A stretch of DNA of 8,154 nt from Rickettsiaceae bacterium (GTDB taxonomy: Bacteria; Pseudomonadota; Alphaproteobacteria; Rickettsiales; Rickettsiaceae): assembly GCA_028372485.1 (NCBI GenBank), contig JAOMYS010000044.1, forward strand, positions 1 to 8,154. The letters are read 5' to 3'. The translations under genes and the position numbers were made by a program. Shown in pieces: positions 1 through 6,271 of the stretch (the first letter of the stretch is position 1; each line of letters starts with the position of its first letter). The notes under the pieces were generated by a model. That model searched no databases. It saw nothing but the letters and a program-made list of their open reading frames with translations, and was not told where the DNA came from.

Positions 1-1
1 A

Positions 2-436
2 TTCGCATCGGCACTTGTATGGTCAATCTATATTATTATTTCTAGGAGATATGCTAAAACTACCCCTGAATTATTTGCAATATATTGTGGGTGTGGAGCA
101 ATTATTTCTGTATCTATGCATTTGGCATTTGAAAGTACTGTGATTCCAAATTTGAAAGAAGGAATAATGTTAATTGTTATGGGTATTACGACGCATAGCA
201 TAGCGTATTACGCTTGGGACTATGCAATTAAAAAAGGGCATTTTAACATACTTAGAATACTCCCATATGGAAATCCAACTATATCAGTTTTAGCACTGAT
301 AATTTTTGGATTCGCCGAATTAACAATAGAGCTATTAATCTCTACCTTAATGATCTTTGCAGCTGGTATCATTGGAAGCTACAGATTCAATGAAGATGTG
401 GCTTTCGCACCATCTTGTAGAGAAAATTATAAATAA
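2..436 (+). CDS. EamA/DMT-family transporter, C-terminal part (5' end outside window)
   Basis: The reading frame is open from base 2 to a TAA at 434-436, giving 144 codons. The first ATG in the window, at 116, falls in the middle of the domain, so the true start lies upstream. The fragment is very hydrophobic, with about four to five membrane segments, and matches the second half of an EamA (10-TM drug/metabolite transporter) protein. It begins with an ALVWSIYIIISRRY stretch like the opening helix of the second repeat. It continues with the G-T-x-x-x-S-I-A-Y-Y-A-W-D-Y-A-I-K-K-G region and a Leu-Pro-Tyr-Gly-Asn-Pro turn followed by a helix, as in YddG-like members. The tail after the last helix is short and hydrophilic. 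Such proteins usually export or import small metabolites across the inner membrane; the substrate cannot be read from sequence. It converges on the ABC importer genes, with 43 bp between the stop codons and no clear terminator hairpin. Confidence 0.8.
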   Translation, partial: FASALVWSIYIIISRRYAKTTPELFAIYCGCGAIISVSMHLAFESTVIPNLKEGIMLIVMGITTHSIAYYAWDYAIKKGHFNILRILPYGNPTISVLALIIFGFAELTIELLISTLMIFAAGIIGSYRFNEDVAFAPSCRENYK

Positions 437-479
437 CAGATGAACAAGAAGCCTGATGTGTTGATTTAAAAGAGGTTAA

Positions 480-1202
480 CTATATCAAGCTTTTAATGTT
501 TTCTAAAAATAACCTAGCCCTATGTGACTTTGGTTTTTTAAAAAATTCTTTTGCTGATTGATCTGCAAGAACTAAACCTTTATCCATGAAGATAATGCGA
601 TCTGCTACGATTTTTGCAAATTTTATATGATGCGTGATTATCACCATGGTTACTTTGCTTTTTAATTCACCTATTATCTTAATGATATCTTGTATTGTCT
701 CAATATCCAGTGCAGAGGTAGGCTCATCGAGAAATATTATCTCTGGATTCATCATTAAGCTTCTACAAATTGCAACACGCTGTTTTTGCCCACCTGAGAG
801 TCCTTTTGGCATATCGTTCGCTTTTTCTAGCATACCAAAATTTTTAAGCAACTTCTTAGCATCATTTTCTGCATCAATCTTATTTTTTCCAAGCACATTG
901 ATGGGGCTATATGTTAAATTATCCATTACAGACATATGAGGAAAGAGATTAAATTGTTGAAACACCATGCCTATCTTAGAGCATAATTTTCTCCTATTAG
1001 CTTTGCTCAGCTTTTGTCCGTTGATTTTTATAATGCCACTTGTTGGGGTTTCTAGGTTATTGATACAGCGAACTAACGTTGACTTACCGCTTCCAGAAGA
1101 TCCGGTAAGCACTACGACTTCCTTCTTGTCAAATACCAGATTGATATCCTTTAAAGCAACAATGGATCCAAATTTTTTAGTTATATTCTCAAGAACTATC
1201 AT
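480..1202 (-). CDS. glnQ: Polar amino-acid ABC transporter ATP-binding protein (GlnQ-like)
   Basis: This is a complete 240-residue ATPase of the polar amino-acid uptake (PAAT) family, the usual length. It hydrolyses ATP on the cytoplasmic face to drive import through the adjacent permease. Visible motifs are Walker A GSSGSGKST (residues 34-42), Q-loop FQQFNLFPH (81-89), signature LSGGQ (135-139), Walker B IIFLDEP (155-161), D-loop SALD (163-166) and the switch histidine H191. All catalytic residues are present. One oddity is that the switch reads T-H-H, where close relatives usually have T-H-E. The start codon overlaps the permease stop in an ATGA arrangement (1199-1202) and there is no obvious Shine-Dalgarno, so translation is probably coupled to the permease gene. 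Glutamine as substrate is an inference from family resemblance; other polar amino acids (glutamate, histidine, arginine) are possible. Confidence 0.93.
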   Translation of the reverse strand: MIVLENITKKFGSIVALKDINLVFDKKEVVVLTGSSGSGKSTLVRCINNLETPTSGIIKINGQKLSKANRRKLCSKIGMVFQQFNLFPHMSVMDNLTYSPINVLGKNKIDAENDAKKLLKNFGMLEKANDMPKGLSGGQKQRVAICRSLMMNPEIIFLDEPTSALDIETIQDIIKIIGELKSKVTMVIITHHIKFAKIVADRIIFMDKGLVLADQSAKEFFKKPKSHRARLFLENIKSLI

Positions 1203-1861
1203 AATGCTAACTTTTTTTCTAAAATCATTGCGAAGCTGCTAATGATTAACACCAAAATATAATATGCAAATGCAGCTGTTAGCATTGGAATAAAAAAGCT
1301 AAAAGTTTCTGCGGAAACAAGTTGAGCTCTTCTCATCAAATCCATTTCGCCAATTATTGAAATTAAAGCAGACTCTTTCACTAAGTTTATTAACTCATTG
1401 ACCAATGCTGGTAAAATATTGCGCAATGCCTGTGGTAGGATAATATCTCTCATATACATTATAGGGGGAATACCAAGGGACTTAGCGGCATCTATTTGCC
1501 CCTTATCTACAGAATTAATGCCCGCTTTAATGATTTCTGAAACATATGCACCAGAATTAAGGGAAAATGCTATAACGCCTGCAGAAAATACATCTAACTT
1601 TATTCCGAGCAAGCTAGGTAAGCCAAAATATACTATTGTTAGCTGTATAAGCAGCGGAGTTCCTCTAAATATAGAGGTATATCCATGTGCAAATATTCTA
1701 AGTGCTGTTACGTCCAGTATTTTACAAATTGCAAGTGTAGTACCAAGTGCCATTCCTAGACATACTGAAGCTATGCTGTATTTGAGAGTAACAACAACCC
1801 CTTGAATGATAAAATAAAAATGCGGTATAAACGCCACTAAATCATCATACATATTGATCAT
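1199..1861 (-). CDS. glnP: Polar amino-acid ABC transporter permease (GlnP-like)
   Basis: This is a complete inner-membrane permease of 220 residues, typical for the HisM/GlnP family, with about five membrane helices. Hallmarks are the YTSIFRGTPLLIQLTIVYFG segment (61-80) and the EAA loop G-Q-I-D-A-A-K-S-L-G-I (121-131) followed by I-I-L-P-Q-A-L-R (140-147), which docks on the ATPase. A conserved N-E-L-I-N-L-V-K-E-S-A-L stretch (155-166) follows. It is first in a two-gene minus-strand operon with the ATPase. Two starts are possible: the ATG at 1861, or an in-frame ATG at 1852 (residue 4). The second has a better Shine-Dalgarno-like GTGGA (1861-1865) at 8-nt spacing and may be the real start. 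No periplasmic binding protein gene lies beside it, so the importer must use one encoded elsewhere. Confidence 0.92.
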   Translation of the reverse strand: MINMYDDLVAFIPHFYFIIQGVVVTLKYSIASVCLGMALGTTLAICKILDVTALRIFAHGYTSIFRGTPLLIQLTIVYFGLPSLLGIKLDVFSAGVIAFSLNSGAYVSEIIKAGINSVDKGQIDAAKSLGIPPIMYMRDIILPQALRNILPALVNELINLVKESALISIIGEMDLMRRAQLVSAETFSFFIPMLTAAFAYYILVLIISSFAMILEKKLAL

Positions 1862-1876
1862 CCACTATAAAAACAA

Positions 1877-1894
1877 TCATTCTATAACGAATGA
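1877..1894. promoter_or_regulatory. 18-bp dyad TCATTC-N6-GAATGA over the glnP promoter, possible operator
   Basis: A perfect 6-bp inverted repeat, TCATTC and GAATGA, is separated by TATAAC. It covers the -10 hexamer and part of the spacer of the minus-strand promoter and sits between divergent genes. That position suits an operator for a dimeric repressor of glnPQ, possibly also affecting fliR. A regulatory role is inference; the symmetry is seen directly. The 6-nt loop could also form a small hairpin, but the element lies upstream of the predicted importer transcript start. Confidence 0.35.
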
Positions 1895-1907
1895 GCTATT
1901 ATGTCTA
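1879..1907 (-). promoter_or_regulatory. Candidate sigma70-like promoter for glnP-glnQ
   Basis: Read on the minus strand, TAGACA (plus-strand 1902-1907) is followed after exactly 17 nt by TAGAAT (1879-1884). Each hexamer matches the consensus at 5 of 6 positions. The predicted start is near 1872, which leaves about 11 nt to the ATG at 1861 or about 20 nt to the ATG at 1852. The longer leader, which includes GTGGA, favours the internal start. The -10 lies inside an 18-bp dyad. It is the strongest promoter-like match I found in the importer-fliR divergent gap. Confidence 0.55.
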
Positions 1908-1929
1908 ATACAACACGAACAATCGGCCT

Positions 1930-2676
1930 ATGCTTGAAATCTTGACACTAAATTTTACCTTTCAGTTTATGTTGGTTTTTGCAAGGCTAGGTGCTGCATT
2001 TCGTATGCTACCTGCAATAGGATCACGTTATATTTTTACAAAGGGAAAGCTAGTGCTAGCACTAGCCGTATCATTCGTTATGATGCCAATTCTTGCGCCT
2101 TATTTGCCTCAATATAGCGATAATTTTGCGACGAACATCACGCTACTTGCTCTTGAAATTCTTATAGGTCTTATAATTAGCATTGCTGCAAATTTATATT
2201 TTTTATCTCTACATTTTGTAGGGCAAATCATTTCTATGCAATCCGGTCTTGCATCTGCTGCTTTTTTTGATCATAACCAAAAATCGCAAGTTACTTTATT
2301 TTCTAATTTTATGTTACTTCTTACTGCTACGTTTGTTTTTGCAACCAACACCCATCACTTATTTATTCAGGCAGTTGCTGATAGCTATGTAAGATTTCCT
2401 CCTGGGGAGTTTGTCAATTCCGAAGATATCAGCAAATTTGTATCGCTCGTTATAAATGATAGCTTTGCTCTTGCATTTAAAATAGTTTCTCCATTTTTGG
2501 TAATATCACTTGCTATCATGACTGGTGGTGGAATGCTATCTAGATTAATGCCGAATCTCCAAGTATTTTTTGTAATTACCCCGGCGCAAATTTTGGTTAT
2601 ATTCGGAACAATGTATATAGTGATAAATGCATTAATTATCAAAATTGTTGCTGCTATCAGTAGCGTTATGGTCTAA
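1930..2676 (+). CDS. fliR: Flagellar biosynthesis protein FliR
   Basis: This is a complete 248-residue inner-membrane protein, close to the usual FliR length of about 260. FliR, with FliP and FliQ, forms the export gate of the flagellar type III secretion apparatus. Family features run in order: an N-terminal helix with F-A-R-L-G-A-A-F-R-M-L-P (17-28); a V-G-Q-I-I-S-M-Q-S-G-L-A-S-A segment (97-110); F-x-F-A-T-N-T-H-H-L-F-I (136-146), resembling the FliR 'dgHh' helix; P-P-G-E-F (157-161); and the C-terminal G-G-G-M-L-S-R-L-M-P-N-L-Q-V-F-F (199-214). About six membrane segments are visible. The SctT/YscT virulence homologue is the alternative, but the sequence pattern reads as FliR. ATG 1930 is the first start after an upstream in-frame stop (TAA at 1906). 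No Shine-Dalgarno precedes it; a 14-codon reading frame at 1901-1945 overlaps the start. No other flagellar gene is in the window. Confidence 0.9.
   Translation: MLEILTLNFTFQFMLVFARLGAAFRMLPAIGSRYIFTKGKLVLALAVSFVMMPILAPYLPQYSDNFATNITLLALEILIGLIISIAANLYFLSLHFVGQIISMQSGLASAAFFDHNQKSQVTLFSNFMLLLTATFVFATNTHHLFIQAVADSYVRFPPGEFVNSEDISKFVSLVINDSFALAFKIVSPFLVISLAIMTGGGMLSRLMPNLQVFFVITPAQILVIFGTMYIVINALIIKIVAAISSVMV
2049..2066. repeat. 18-bp perfect palindrome inside fliR
   Basis: GCTAGTGCTAGCACTAGC equals its own reverse complement over all 18 bases. It encodes the L-V-L-A-L-A part of the second FliR membrane helix (residues 41-46) and uses CTA for each of the three leucines. A perfect 18-mer palindrome is expected only about 0.03 times in 8 kb of random equal-base sequence, so it stands out, but low-complexity Leu-Ala coding could create it. 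It has no spacer, so in DNA it is a protein-binding-like dyad and in RNA only a tight, strained hairpin. Confidence 0.9.
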
Positions 2677-2687
2677 CAGCGTTTTTA

Positions 2688-2716
2688 TTGACGCACCCAC
2701 CCATTTATAGTAAATT
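2688..2716 (+). promoter_or_regulatory. Weak candidate promoter for murC-murB-ddl
   Basis: The 76-bp gap after fliR contains TTGACG (2688-2693, 5 of 6 to the -35 consensus) and, 17 nt later, TAAATT (2711-2716, 4 of 6 to the -10 consensus). A start near 2723 would leave a leader of about 30 nt before the murC ATG. A better -10 match, TATAAC at 2736-2741, has no well-spaced -35. The gap has no convincing terminator for fliR, so read-through from fliR is also possible. Confidence 0.3.
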
Positions 2717-2752
2717 TGCTTGGGATTTTAACACATATAACAAAGCCTAAAA

Positions 2753-4192
2753 ATGCTATTACTTGACATAAAAAATAAAAAAGGGATCTTAGGTACAATT
2801 CATTTCTCAGGTATTGGTGGCATTGGCATGAGTGGCATAGCTGAAATTATGCATAATCTGGGCTATATAGTACAAGGGTCTGACATCTCAGAAAATGCTA
2901 ATGTTACAAGGCTAAAGAATAAAGGAATTAAAGTATTTATAGGTCAGAATGAGTCGAATATTACAGACACATCTTATGTTGTAATATCAACTGCAATAAA
3001 GTCAGATAATCCTGAGGTTCTTGCTGCAAAAAAGAACAAAATCCCTGTGATTAGAAGAGCTGAGATGCTTGCGGAATTAATGAGACTGAAATGCTCTATC
3101 GCTATCTCGGGCTCGCATGGTAAGACGACTACAACATCGCTTGTTGCATGTTTGTTTGAAGCGGCAGAACTTGACCCAACAGTAATTAATGGTGGGATAA
3201 TCAATAATCGCTCTACTAATGCTTATTTGGGTAAAGGAGATTATTTAATCGCAGAGGCTGATGAGTCTGATGCAACTTTTATCAATATCCCATCAACAAT
3301 AGCTGTCATTACCAATATTGATCCTGAGCATATGGATTATTATAAAGATTTTGATACGCTAATTTCTGCATTTGAAAGCTTTATAAAAAATCTACCATTT
3401 TATGGGTTTGGTATTGCATGTACTGACCATCCTGTTGTTAGGGAGATAGCTAGTAATATCACAGAAAGGCGTATTATTACTTATGGAATAGACTCTGATG
3501 ATTCTCATGTTACAGCATTTAACATAAAGTCTGATATCTCTTCGTCAAGTTTTGACGTGAAGTTAAGAATGCCAAGTTCAAACAATCTTAATGTTATTGA
3601 AAACGTTACTATACCTATTCCTGGTAAGCATAATGTCTTAAATGCATTAGCTGCTATTGCCATTGGAGTGGAGCTTGATTTTGGCGTAGAAATAATCAAA
3701 AATGGATTTAAGAATTTTAAAGGGGTAAAAAGGCGTTTCACTAAAGTCTGTGAATATCTTGGCGCCGAAATCATTGATGATTATGCTCATCATCCTGTGG
3801 AGATAGAAGCAACACTTATGGCGGCAAGATCAATTGCGGATAAGAGAAATGGAAAAGTAGTGGCAGTCTTTCAGCCGCATAGATATTCTCGCCTGCAGCA
3901 TCTATTTTCTGATTTCTCAAATTGTTTTACAGATGCTGATGATGTTCATATTCTCGATGTTTTTGCGGCAGGAGAAGAGCCTATAGATGGTATCAGCAGC
4001 TCCGCTCTTGCAAGCTCTATAACAGATAATGGCAAAACTGCATCATATATGACCAGCCATGATGATATGGCAAAATTGGTCATGTCTGATGCACAAAAAG
4101 GAGATATCTTCGTGTTTATGGGAGCTGGGAGCATTAGCAGCTGGACGAACCAATTGCCAGAAAAATTGGCGAGACATGATGACTCAAAATAA
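2753..4192 (+). CDS. murC: UDP-N-acetylmuramate--L-alanine ligase
   Basis: This is a complete 479-residue cytoplasmic ligase of usual length; it adds L-Ala to UDP-MurNAc using ATP, starting the stem peptide of peptidoglycan. Domains are visible in order. The N-terminal UDP-binding domain has HFSGIGGIGMSGIAE (17-31). The central ATPase domain has the P-loop GSHGKTTTT (120-128), A-E-A-D-E-S-D-A-T-F (168-177), N-I-D-P-E-H-M-D-Y-Y (188-197) and P-G-K-H-N-V-L-N-A-L-A-A (290-301). The C-terminal domain has V-K-R-R-F (325-329), D-D-Y-A-H-H-P-V-E-I (342-351) and F-Q-P-H-R-Y-S-R-L (373-381). The M-L-L-L-D-I-K start resembles the Rickettsia MurC N-terminus from memory, which supports ATG 2753 although no Shine-Dalgarno is visible. 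It is first in the operon murC-murB-ddl, and its last codons overlap murB. No key residue is missing. Confidence 0.97.
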   Translation: MLLLDIKNKKGILGTIHFSGIGGIGMSGIAEIMHNLGYIVQGSDISENANVTRLKNKGIKVFIGQNESNITDTSYVVISTAIKSDNPEVLAAKKNKIPVIRRAEMLAELMRLKCSIAISGSHGKTTTTSLVACLFEAAELDPTVINGGIINNRSTNAYLGKGDYLIAEADESDATFINIPSTIAVITNIDPEHMDYYKDFDTLISAFESFIKNLPFYGFGIACTDHPVVREIASNITERRIITYGIDSDDSHVTAFNIKSDISSSSFDVKLRMPSSNNLNVIENVTIPIPGKHNVLNALAAIAIGVELDFGVEIIKNGFKNFKGVKRRFTKVCEYLGAEIIDDYAHHPVEIEATLMAARSIADKRNGKVVAVFQPHRYSRLQHLFSDFSNCFTDADDVHILDVFAAGEEPIDGISSSALASSITDNGKTASYMTSHDDMAKLVMSDAQKGDIFVFMGAGSISSWTNQLPEKLARHDDSK

Positions 4193-5108
4193 TAAAGAAA
4201 TTACGCTACATGATTTGCCCATCGTTCGTGGTAAATTGAAGGTTGGTGCTCCACTTGCACATCTCACTTGGTTTAAGGTTGGAGGTAGTGCTGATATTTT
4301 ATTCAAGCCAGAAGATGCGGAAGATTTATCATCATTTTTGAAGCAGAATGCTGAGAAGCTGCAGTTACCAGTAATGACGCTCGGTGCTGGATCAAATATT
4401 ATTATTAGAGATCACGGGATAGAAGGATACGTTATAAAGCTTGGAAGGAATTTTACAGATATTGAAATATTGCCTGATGGTAGATTATCTGTAGGTGCTG
4501 GTTGTTTAAATTTTAACCTAGCCAAACTTGCTTTGGCTAATTCTATTGCAGGGTTTGAGTTTTTAGTCGGAATACCTGGTACTATCGGTGGTGGAATTGC
4601 TATGAATGCTGGCGCCTATGGCACAGAGTTTAAAGATATAGTAGATACTGTATTTGCTTTGGATGAAGGAGGTAATAAGCATGAGATTAAGGTGCAAGAT
4701 ATTGGATTTTCATACAGAAAAAACAATCTATCAAAAGATTTAATTTTCACGAAAGTCATTTTTAATACCAAAGTTGGTGATCCTGAGCAAATTCAAAGTA
4801 AAATGGATCAAATAAGTAAAGCAAGGTCTGATACTCAGCCAGTTACAGAAAAAACAGGGGGAAGTAGTTTTGCAAATCCTAAAGATCATAAAGCATGGGA
4901 ATTGATAGATAGAGTAGCTTTACGAGGCAAAAGAATTGGCGGAGCATCTATGTCTTTAAAGCATTGTAATTTTATGATAAACCACGGTGATGCAACAGCA
5001 AAGGATATGGAAGATCTGGGGGAGCTTGTCAGAAATAAAGTAAAATCAGAAACTGGTATTGAATTAAAATGGGAAATAAAACGGGTAGGAAGAAATGGAA
5101 AATTTTAA
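4176..5108 (+). CDS. murB: UDP-N-acetylenolpyruvoylglucosamine reductase (MurB)
   Basis: This is a complete FAD flavoenzyme of 310 residues from ATG 4176, or 309 from the adjacent ATG 4179. It uses NADPH to reduce UDP-GlcNAc-enolpyruvate to UDP-MurNAc, the substrate of MurC. Visible signatures are T-W-F-K-V-G-G (31-37), the FAD-binding G-A-G-S-N (70-74), G-I-P-G-T-I-G-G-G (132-140), M-N-A-G-A-Y-G (143-149), S-Y-R with Arg181, G-G-S-S-F-A-N-P (228-235, catalytic Ser region) and W-E-I-K-R-V-G with the catalytic Glu at 300. It looks like a type II enzyme, lacking the extra loop of E. coli MurB. The frame is open further upstream to an ATG at 4059, but that stretch overlaps murC and does not resemble MurB. 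The chosen ATG follows GGCGAG and overlaps the murC end by 17 bp. This suggests translational coupling. Confidence 0.96.
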   Translation: MMTQNNKEITLHDLPIVRGKLKVGAPLAHLTWFKVGGSADILFKPEDAEDLSSFLKQNAEKLQLPVMTLGAGSNIIIRDHGIEGYVIKLGRNFTDIEILPDGRLSVGAGCLNFNLAKLALANSIAGFEFLVGIPGTIGGGIAMNAGAYGTEFKDIVDTVFALDEGGNKHEIKVQDIGFSYRKNNLSKDLIFTKVIFNTKVGDPEQIQSKMDQISKARSDTQPVTEKTGGSSFANPKDHKAWELIDRVALRGKRIGGASMSLKHCNFMINHGDATAKDMEDLGELVRNKVKSETGIELKWEIKRVGRNGKF

Positions 5109-6123
5109 TACAATTTATATTCCAAAATCAAAAATCATGCATTGTATCTCCAAGGGTGATGTACAAAAGCGAGGTGCTGAAATAGAAGAATTTAACCTGC
5201 AGCCATTAAATGGCAGGAAACATATAGCAGTTATTGGAGCTGGCATGTCAGCTGAGCGTGAAGTATCACGTAGCTCTTCAGAAGGGATTGTAAATTCTCT
5301 GATTGAACTTGGATATTCTGTTACATATATTGATATGGGAGCTGATATAGCGGTAGTGCTTGCAAAGATTGTTCCTGATATTGTGTTCAATGCTTTGCAC
5401 GGTACTTATGGGGAAGATGGGTGTTTACAAGGTTTACTTAACATTATGCGCATTCCTTATACTGGAACTGGAGTGATGACTTCAAGCTTGGCTCTTAATA
5501 AGAAAAAGTCTCACGAAATTTTTAAATCTAACGGGATTAAAGTTGCAGAAGCGATTTGTGTTTGTAAGTCGGATAATGTTAAAAGTGACCCAATGCCACG
5601 TCCATATGTTATTAAACCGCTAGAACAAGGATCAAGCGTTGGTGTAGAGGTGATATTTGAGGAAGATGATTTTTCATTTGCTGATTATAATTTCCCATAT
5701 GGAGATGAGATCATAGTTGAGAAATATATAAAAGGTAGGGAATTACAAGTAGCTGTACTAGATGGAGAGTCTAAAGGAGTACTTGAGATAAAAGTTCTAG
5801 AAGGAAAACGTTTTTATGATTATGAGGCAAAATATACCGAAGGATTAGCAGACCATTTGCTTCCAGCGCCAGTGCCGGATCATATACGAGAAGAGGCATT
5901 ATCAGTGTCAGAACGTGCTTGCAAAATTTTTGAATCTACTAGTGGTATCATCAGGGTTGAGCTTATCTACAGCGAAGAGGAAGATGATATCTATATGTTA
6001 GAGCTAAATACTCATCCAGGTATGACTCCTATGTCTATATGTCCAGAAATTGTTGCTACGCATGGAATAAGCTATACTGATCTAGTAGAAAAAATGCTAG
6101 AATCTGCTTCATTTGAAGAATAA
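5095..6123 (+). CDS. ddl: D-alanine--D-alanine ligase
   Basis: This is a complete 342-residue ATP-grasp ligase that joins two D-Ala molecules into the dipeptide later added by MurF. Motifs are S-A-E-R-E-V-S (52-58, with the N-terminal Glu54), L-H-G-T-Y-G-E-D-G (101-109), K-P-L-E-Q-G-S-S-V-G-V (174-184), F-Y-D-Y-E-A-K-Y (240-247) and E-L-N-T-H-P-G-M-T (303-311). Tyr247 in the E-A-K-Y motif predicts D-Ala-D-Ala rather than VanA-type D-lactate specificity. Position 289 is Glu where E. coli DdlB has the metal ligand Asp257; this also seems to be so in Rickettsia. About 42 residues precede the conserved core, longer than most Ddl. The start at 5095 has AGGA four nt upstream and overlaps murB by 14 bp; ATG 5137 is an alternative without a Shine-Dalgarno. 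In Rickettsia the next genes would be ftsQ and ftsA; here they are absent. Confidence 0.96.
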   Translation: MENFNTIYIPKSKIMHCISKGDVQKRGAEIEEFNLQPLNGRKHIAVIGAGMSAEREVSRSSSEGIVNSLIELGYSVTYIDMGADIAVVLAKIVPDIVFNALHGTYGEDGCLQGLLNIMRIPYTGTGVMTSSLALNKKKSHEIFKSNGIKVAEAICVCKSDNVKSDPMPRPYVIKPLEQGSSVGVEVIFEEDDFSFADYNFPYGDEIIVEKYIKGRELQVAVLDGESKGVLEIKVLEGKRFYDYEAKYTEGLADHLLPAPVPDHIREEALSVSERACKIFESTSGIIRVELIYSEEEDDIYMLELNTHPGMTPMSICPEIVATHGISYTDLVEKMLESASFEE

Positions 6124-6217
6124 TGGGGTTGCCTGTATATCTACAACTTACGGGATGATTCAGGGGTTTTTTTAACTCTCCAATAGTCATGCATGCAACG
6201 CCGATCGTTTACGTAAG

Positions 6218-6247
6218 TAGACAATATGATGCATTACGTGTTATAAA
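6218..6247 (+). promoter_or_regulatory. Candidate promoter for the MFS-RDD pair
   Basis: TAGACA (6218-6223) is followed after 18 nt by TATAAA (6242-6247); each matches the sigma70 consensus at 5 of 6 positions. Transcription would start near 6254, about 23 nt before the MFS start codon. The -35 hexamer is the same variant seen at the glnP promoter. The 153-bp gap after ddl also holds two small palindromes upstream, CATGCATG (6188-6195) and TTACGTAA (6209-6216). TTACGT recurs at 6234-6239 within the spacer, and ATAAAT-N7-ATTTAT (6243-6261) lies over the -10 and start region. The promoter is inference from match and spacing. Confidence 0.5.
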
Positions 6248-6263
6248 TATTACTGATTTATGT

Positions 6264-6271
6264 GGGGTGAT
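6264..6271 (+). promoter_or_regulatory. Extended Shine-Dalgarno of the MFS gene
   Basis: GGGGTGAT ends six to seven nt before the ATG at 6277 and matches the core AGGAGGTGAT complement of the 16S rRNA 3' end at its GGTGAT part. It is the clearest ribosome binding site in the window and fixes the MFS start. Most other genes here rely on overlap or have no visible site. Confidence 0.6.

Noticed and set aside
634..1805. Several plus-strand reading frames of 91-135 codons opposite glnQ and glnP
   Set aside because: They are antisense to complete genes with all family motifs, and their translations have no recognisable domain or start signals.
2679..2694. GCGT-N8-ACGC after the fliR stop as a terminator
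   Set aside because: The 4-bp stem is followed by ACCCACCC, not a U-tract.
4059..4175. Upstream extension of murB to an ATG at 4059
   Set aside because: It lies wholly within the murC C-terminal coding region, has no MurB-like sequence, and the ATG at 4176 gives a normal MurB length with a Shine-Dalgarno-like GGCGAG.
2385..5390. Minus-strand reading frames of 62-91 codons opposite fliR, murC and ddl
   Set aside because: They are antisense shadows of conserved coding sequence without family features or ribosome sites.
6132..6173. CCTG ... CAGG followed by GG and seven T after ddl, as a possible terminator
   Set aside because: The stem is only 4 bp with a loop of about 25 nt; the T-run is suggestive but the hairpin is too weak to call.
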